Below are positions 22,455 through 22,919 of a stretch of 22,919 bases of DNA, one piece after another; the first letter of the stretch is position 1; each line of letters opens with the position of its first letter. A program made the position numbers and the translations under genes. Source of the stretch: an uncultured Micrococcales bacterium (GTDB taxonomy: Bacteria; Actinomycetota; Actinomycetes; S36-B12; UBA10799); NCBI GenBank assembly GCA_937952095.1, contig CALFYG010000043.1, positions 1 to 22,919 of the forward strand, in the 5' to 3' direction. Under the pieces are notes generated by a model that worked only from the letters and a program-made list of their open reading frames with translations, was not told the DNA's origin and made no database searches.

Positions 22455-22919
22455 CTATTCTTCTTTTTTACCGTCCGCTCTTGCGTTTACTTCGTATGAT
22501 GTATTTTGTTGTTCAAAGAAATTCACAAGTTCGTAAACGTCAGTTGCTGTTGTCATCCACTTGGCCGGATTGGTGACATTGTAATGAACAGGCAAACCGA
22601 GTTCTTCAAGGCGCCGGTCAGCGACATACTGTACATATTGATTTACGTAATCAGCATTTAGACCGAGTATTCCTTTTGGAAAAAGATCTTTGTTGTAGTT
22701 AACTTCAAGATCAACTCCTTCAATTACAATGTCGCGAATTTCGTTGGCAAATTCTTCGGTCAAAAGTTCGGAGTTTTCTTCAAGTATATTCATTATAAGA
22801 TTCATACCGAATTTTAAGTGAAGAGACTCGTCACGTAAAACCCAATTAATCATGGAGCCGAAATTTCGAAGCTTGTTTCTTTGGCGGAAAGAAAGCATGA
22901 CCATAAAGCCAGAGTAAAA
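22455..22919 (-). CDS. nrdB: Ribonucleotide reductase beta subunit, C-terminal part (5' end outside window)
   Basis: The last 154 codons of a class I ribonucleotide reductase small subunit; the frame is open to the window edge, so the N-terminal part is cut off. The enzyme makes deoxyribonucleotides using a di-iron cofactor. Seen here: FYSGFMVMLSFRQRNK, then WVLRDESLHLKFGMNL with the Glu-x2-His iron ligands (E and H of DESLH), and GLNADYVNQYVQYVADRRLE and LGLPVHYNVTNPAKWM near the C terminus, as in NrdB. It uses AT-rich codons (many AAA, GAA, ATT) unlike every other gene here and is followed by a T-rich terminator. It most likely belongs to a different, AT-rich bacterium. Confidence 0.92.
   Translation of the reverse strand, partial: FYSGFMVMLSFRQRNKLRNFGSMINWVLRDESLHLKFGMNLIMNILEENSELLTEEFANEIRDIVIEGVDLEVNYNKDLFPKGILGLNADYVNQYVQYVADRRLEELGLPVHYNVTNPAKWMTTATDVYELVNFFEQQNTSYEVNARADGKKEE

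Overview
The window is almost entirely high-GC DNA from an actinobacterium, joined at its last ~520 bases to AT-rich DNA that probably comes from a different organism. The actinobacterial assignment rests on strong G/C bias at third codon positions, frequent GTG starts, promoters with TANNNT -10 boxes followed almost at once by the start codon, a homodimeric-type pyruvate dehydrogenase E1 (aceE), and the actinobacterial families DUF3145 and DUF3052. The AT-rich tail carries the 3' part of a ribonucleotide reductase beta gene. The switch falls inside the conserved 3' end of the RNase P RNA gene, which suggests an assembly chimera.

Layout. 1-880: no intact gene; a possible frameshifted remnant on the minus strand and a 19-bp tandem repeat. 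1017-1946: secreted CHAP amidase/peptidase with its own promoter. 2209-5516: membrane-anchored penicillin-acylase-family hydrolase translationally coupled to a DUF3445 protein. 5521-5967 (minus): unknown 148-aa protein. 6167-6655: DUF3145 protein. 6888-12651: a same-strand run of a secreted subtilisin-like protease with an exceptional Trp/Arg repeat tail, a membrane histidine kinase with a PAS domain, a single-domain response regulator and an acetyl-CoA hydrolase/CoA-transferase; the last three overlap at their stop/start codons. 12652-12797: a convergent intergenic region with four copies of a 13-mer, two direct and two inverted. 12798-16005 (minus): aceE and, upstream of it, DUF3052. 16006-16401: a gene-free region rich in inverted repeats. 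16402-19142: tRNA-Val(TAC), then a tightly packed set of Nif3-like protein, coiled-coil zinc-ribbon protein and AlaX-like editing hydrolase. 19185-20621: RNB-domain exoribonuclease. 20622-20982: gene-free region ending in a perfect 15-bp hairpin. 20983-22057: DUF305 lipoprotein and a four-helix membrane protein. 22032-22396: rnpB with its 3' end replaced. 22414-22919: terminator and partial nrdB on the minus strand.

Functionally, the right half is a housekeeping block: pyruvate oxidation plus tRNA and RNA metabolism (tRNA-Val, AlaX-like, RNB nuclease, RNase P RNA). The left half is cell-envelope and secretion oriented (CHAP, acylase, subtilase, sensor kinase). The most unusual object is the subtilase tail: about 190 residues of a 10-residue W-x-S-R-R-W-A-x-x-x repeat. 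It is encoded by near-identical 30-bp DNA units directly upstream of a two-component system. I saw no CRISPR array, insertion sequence or prophage.
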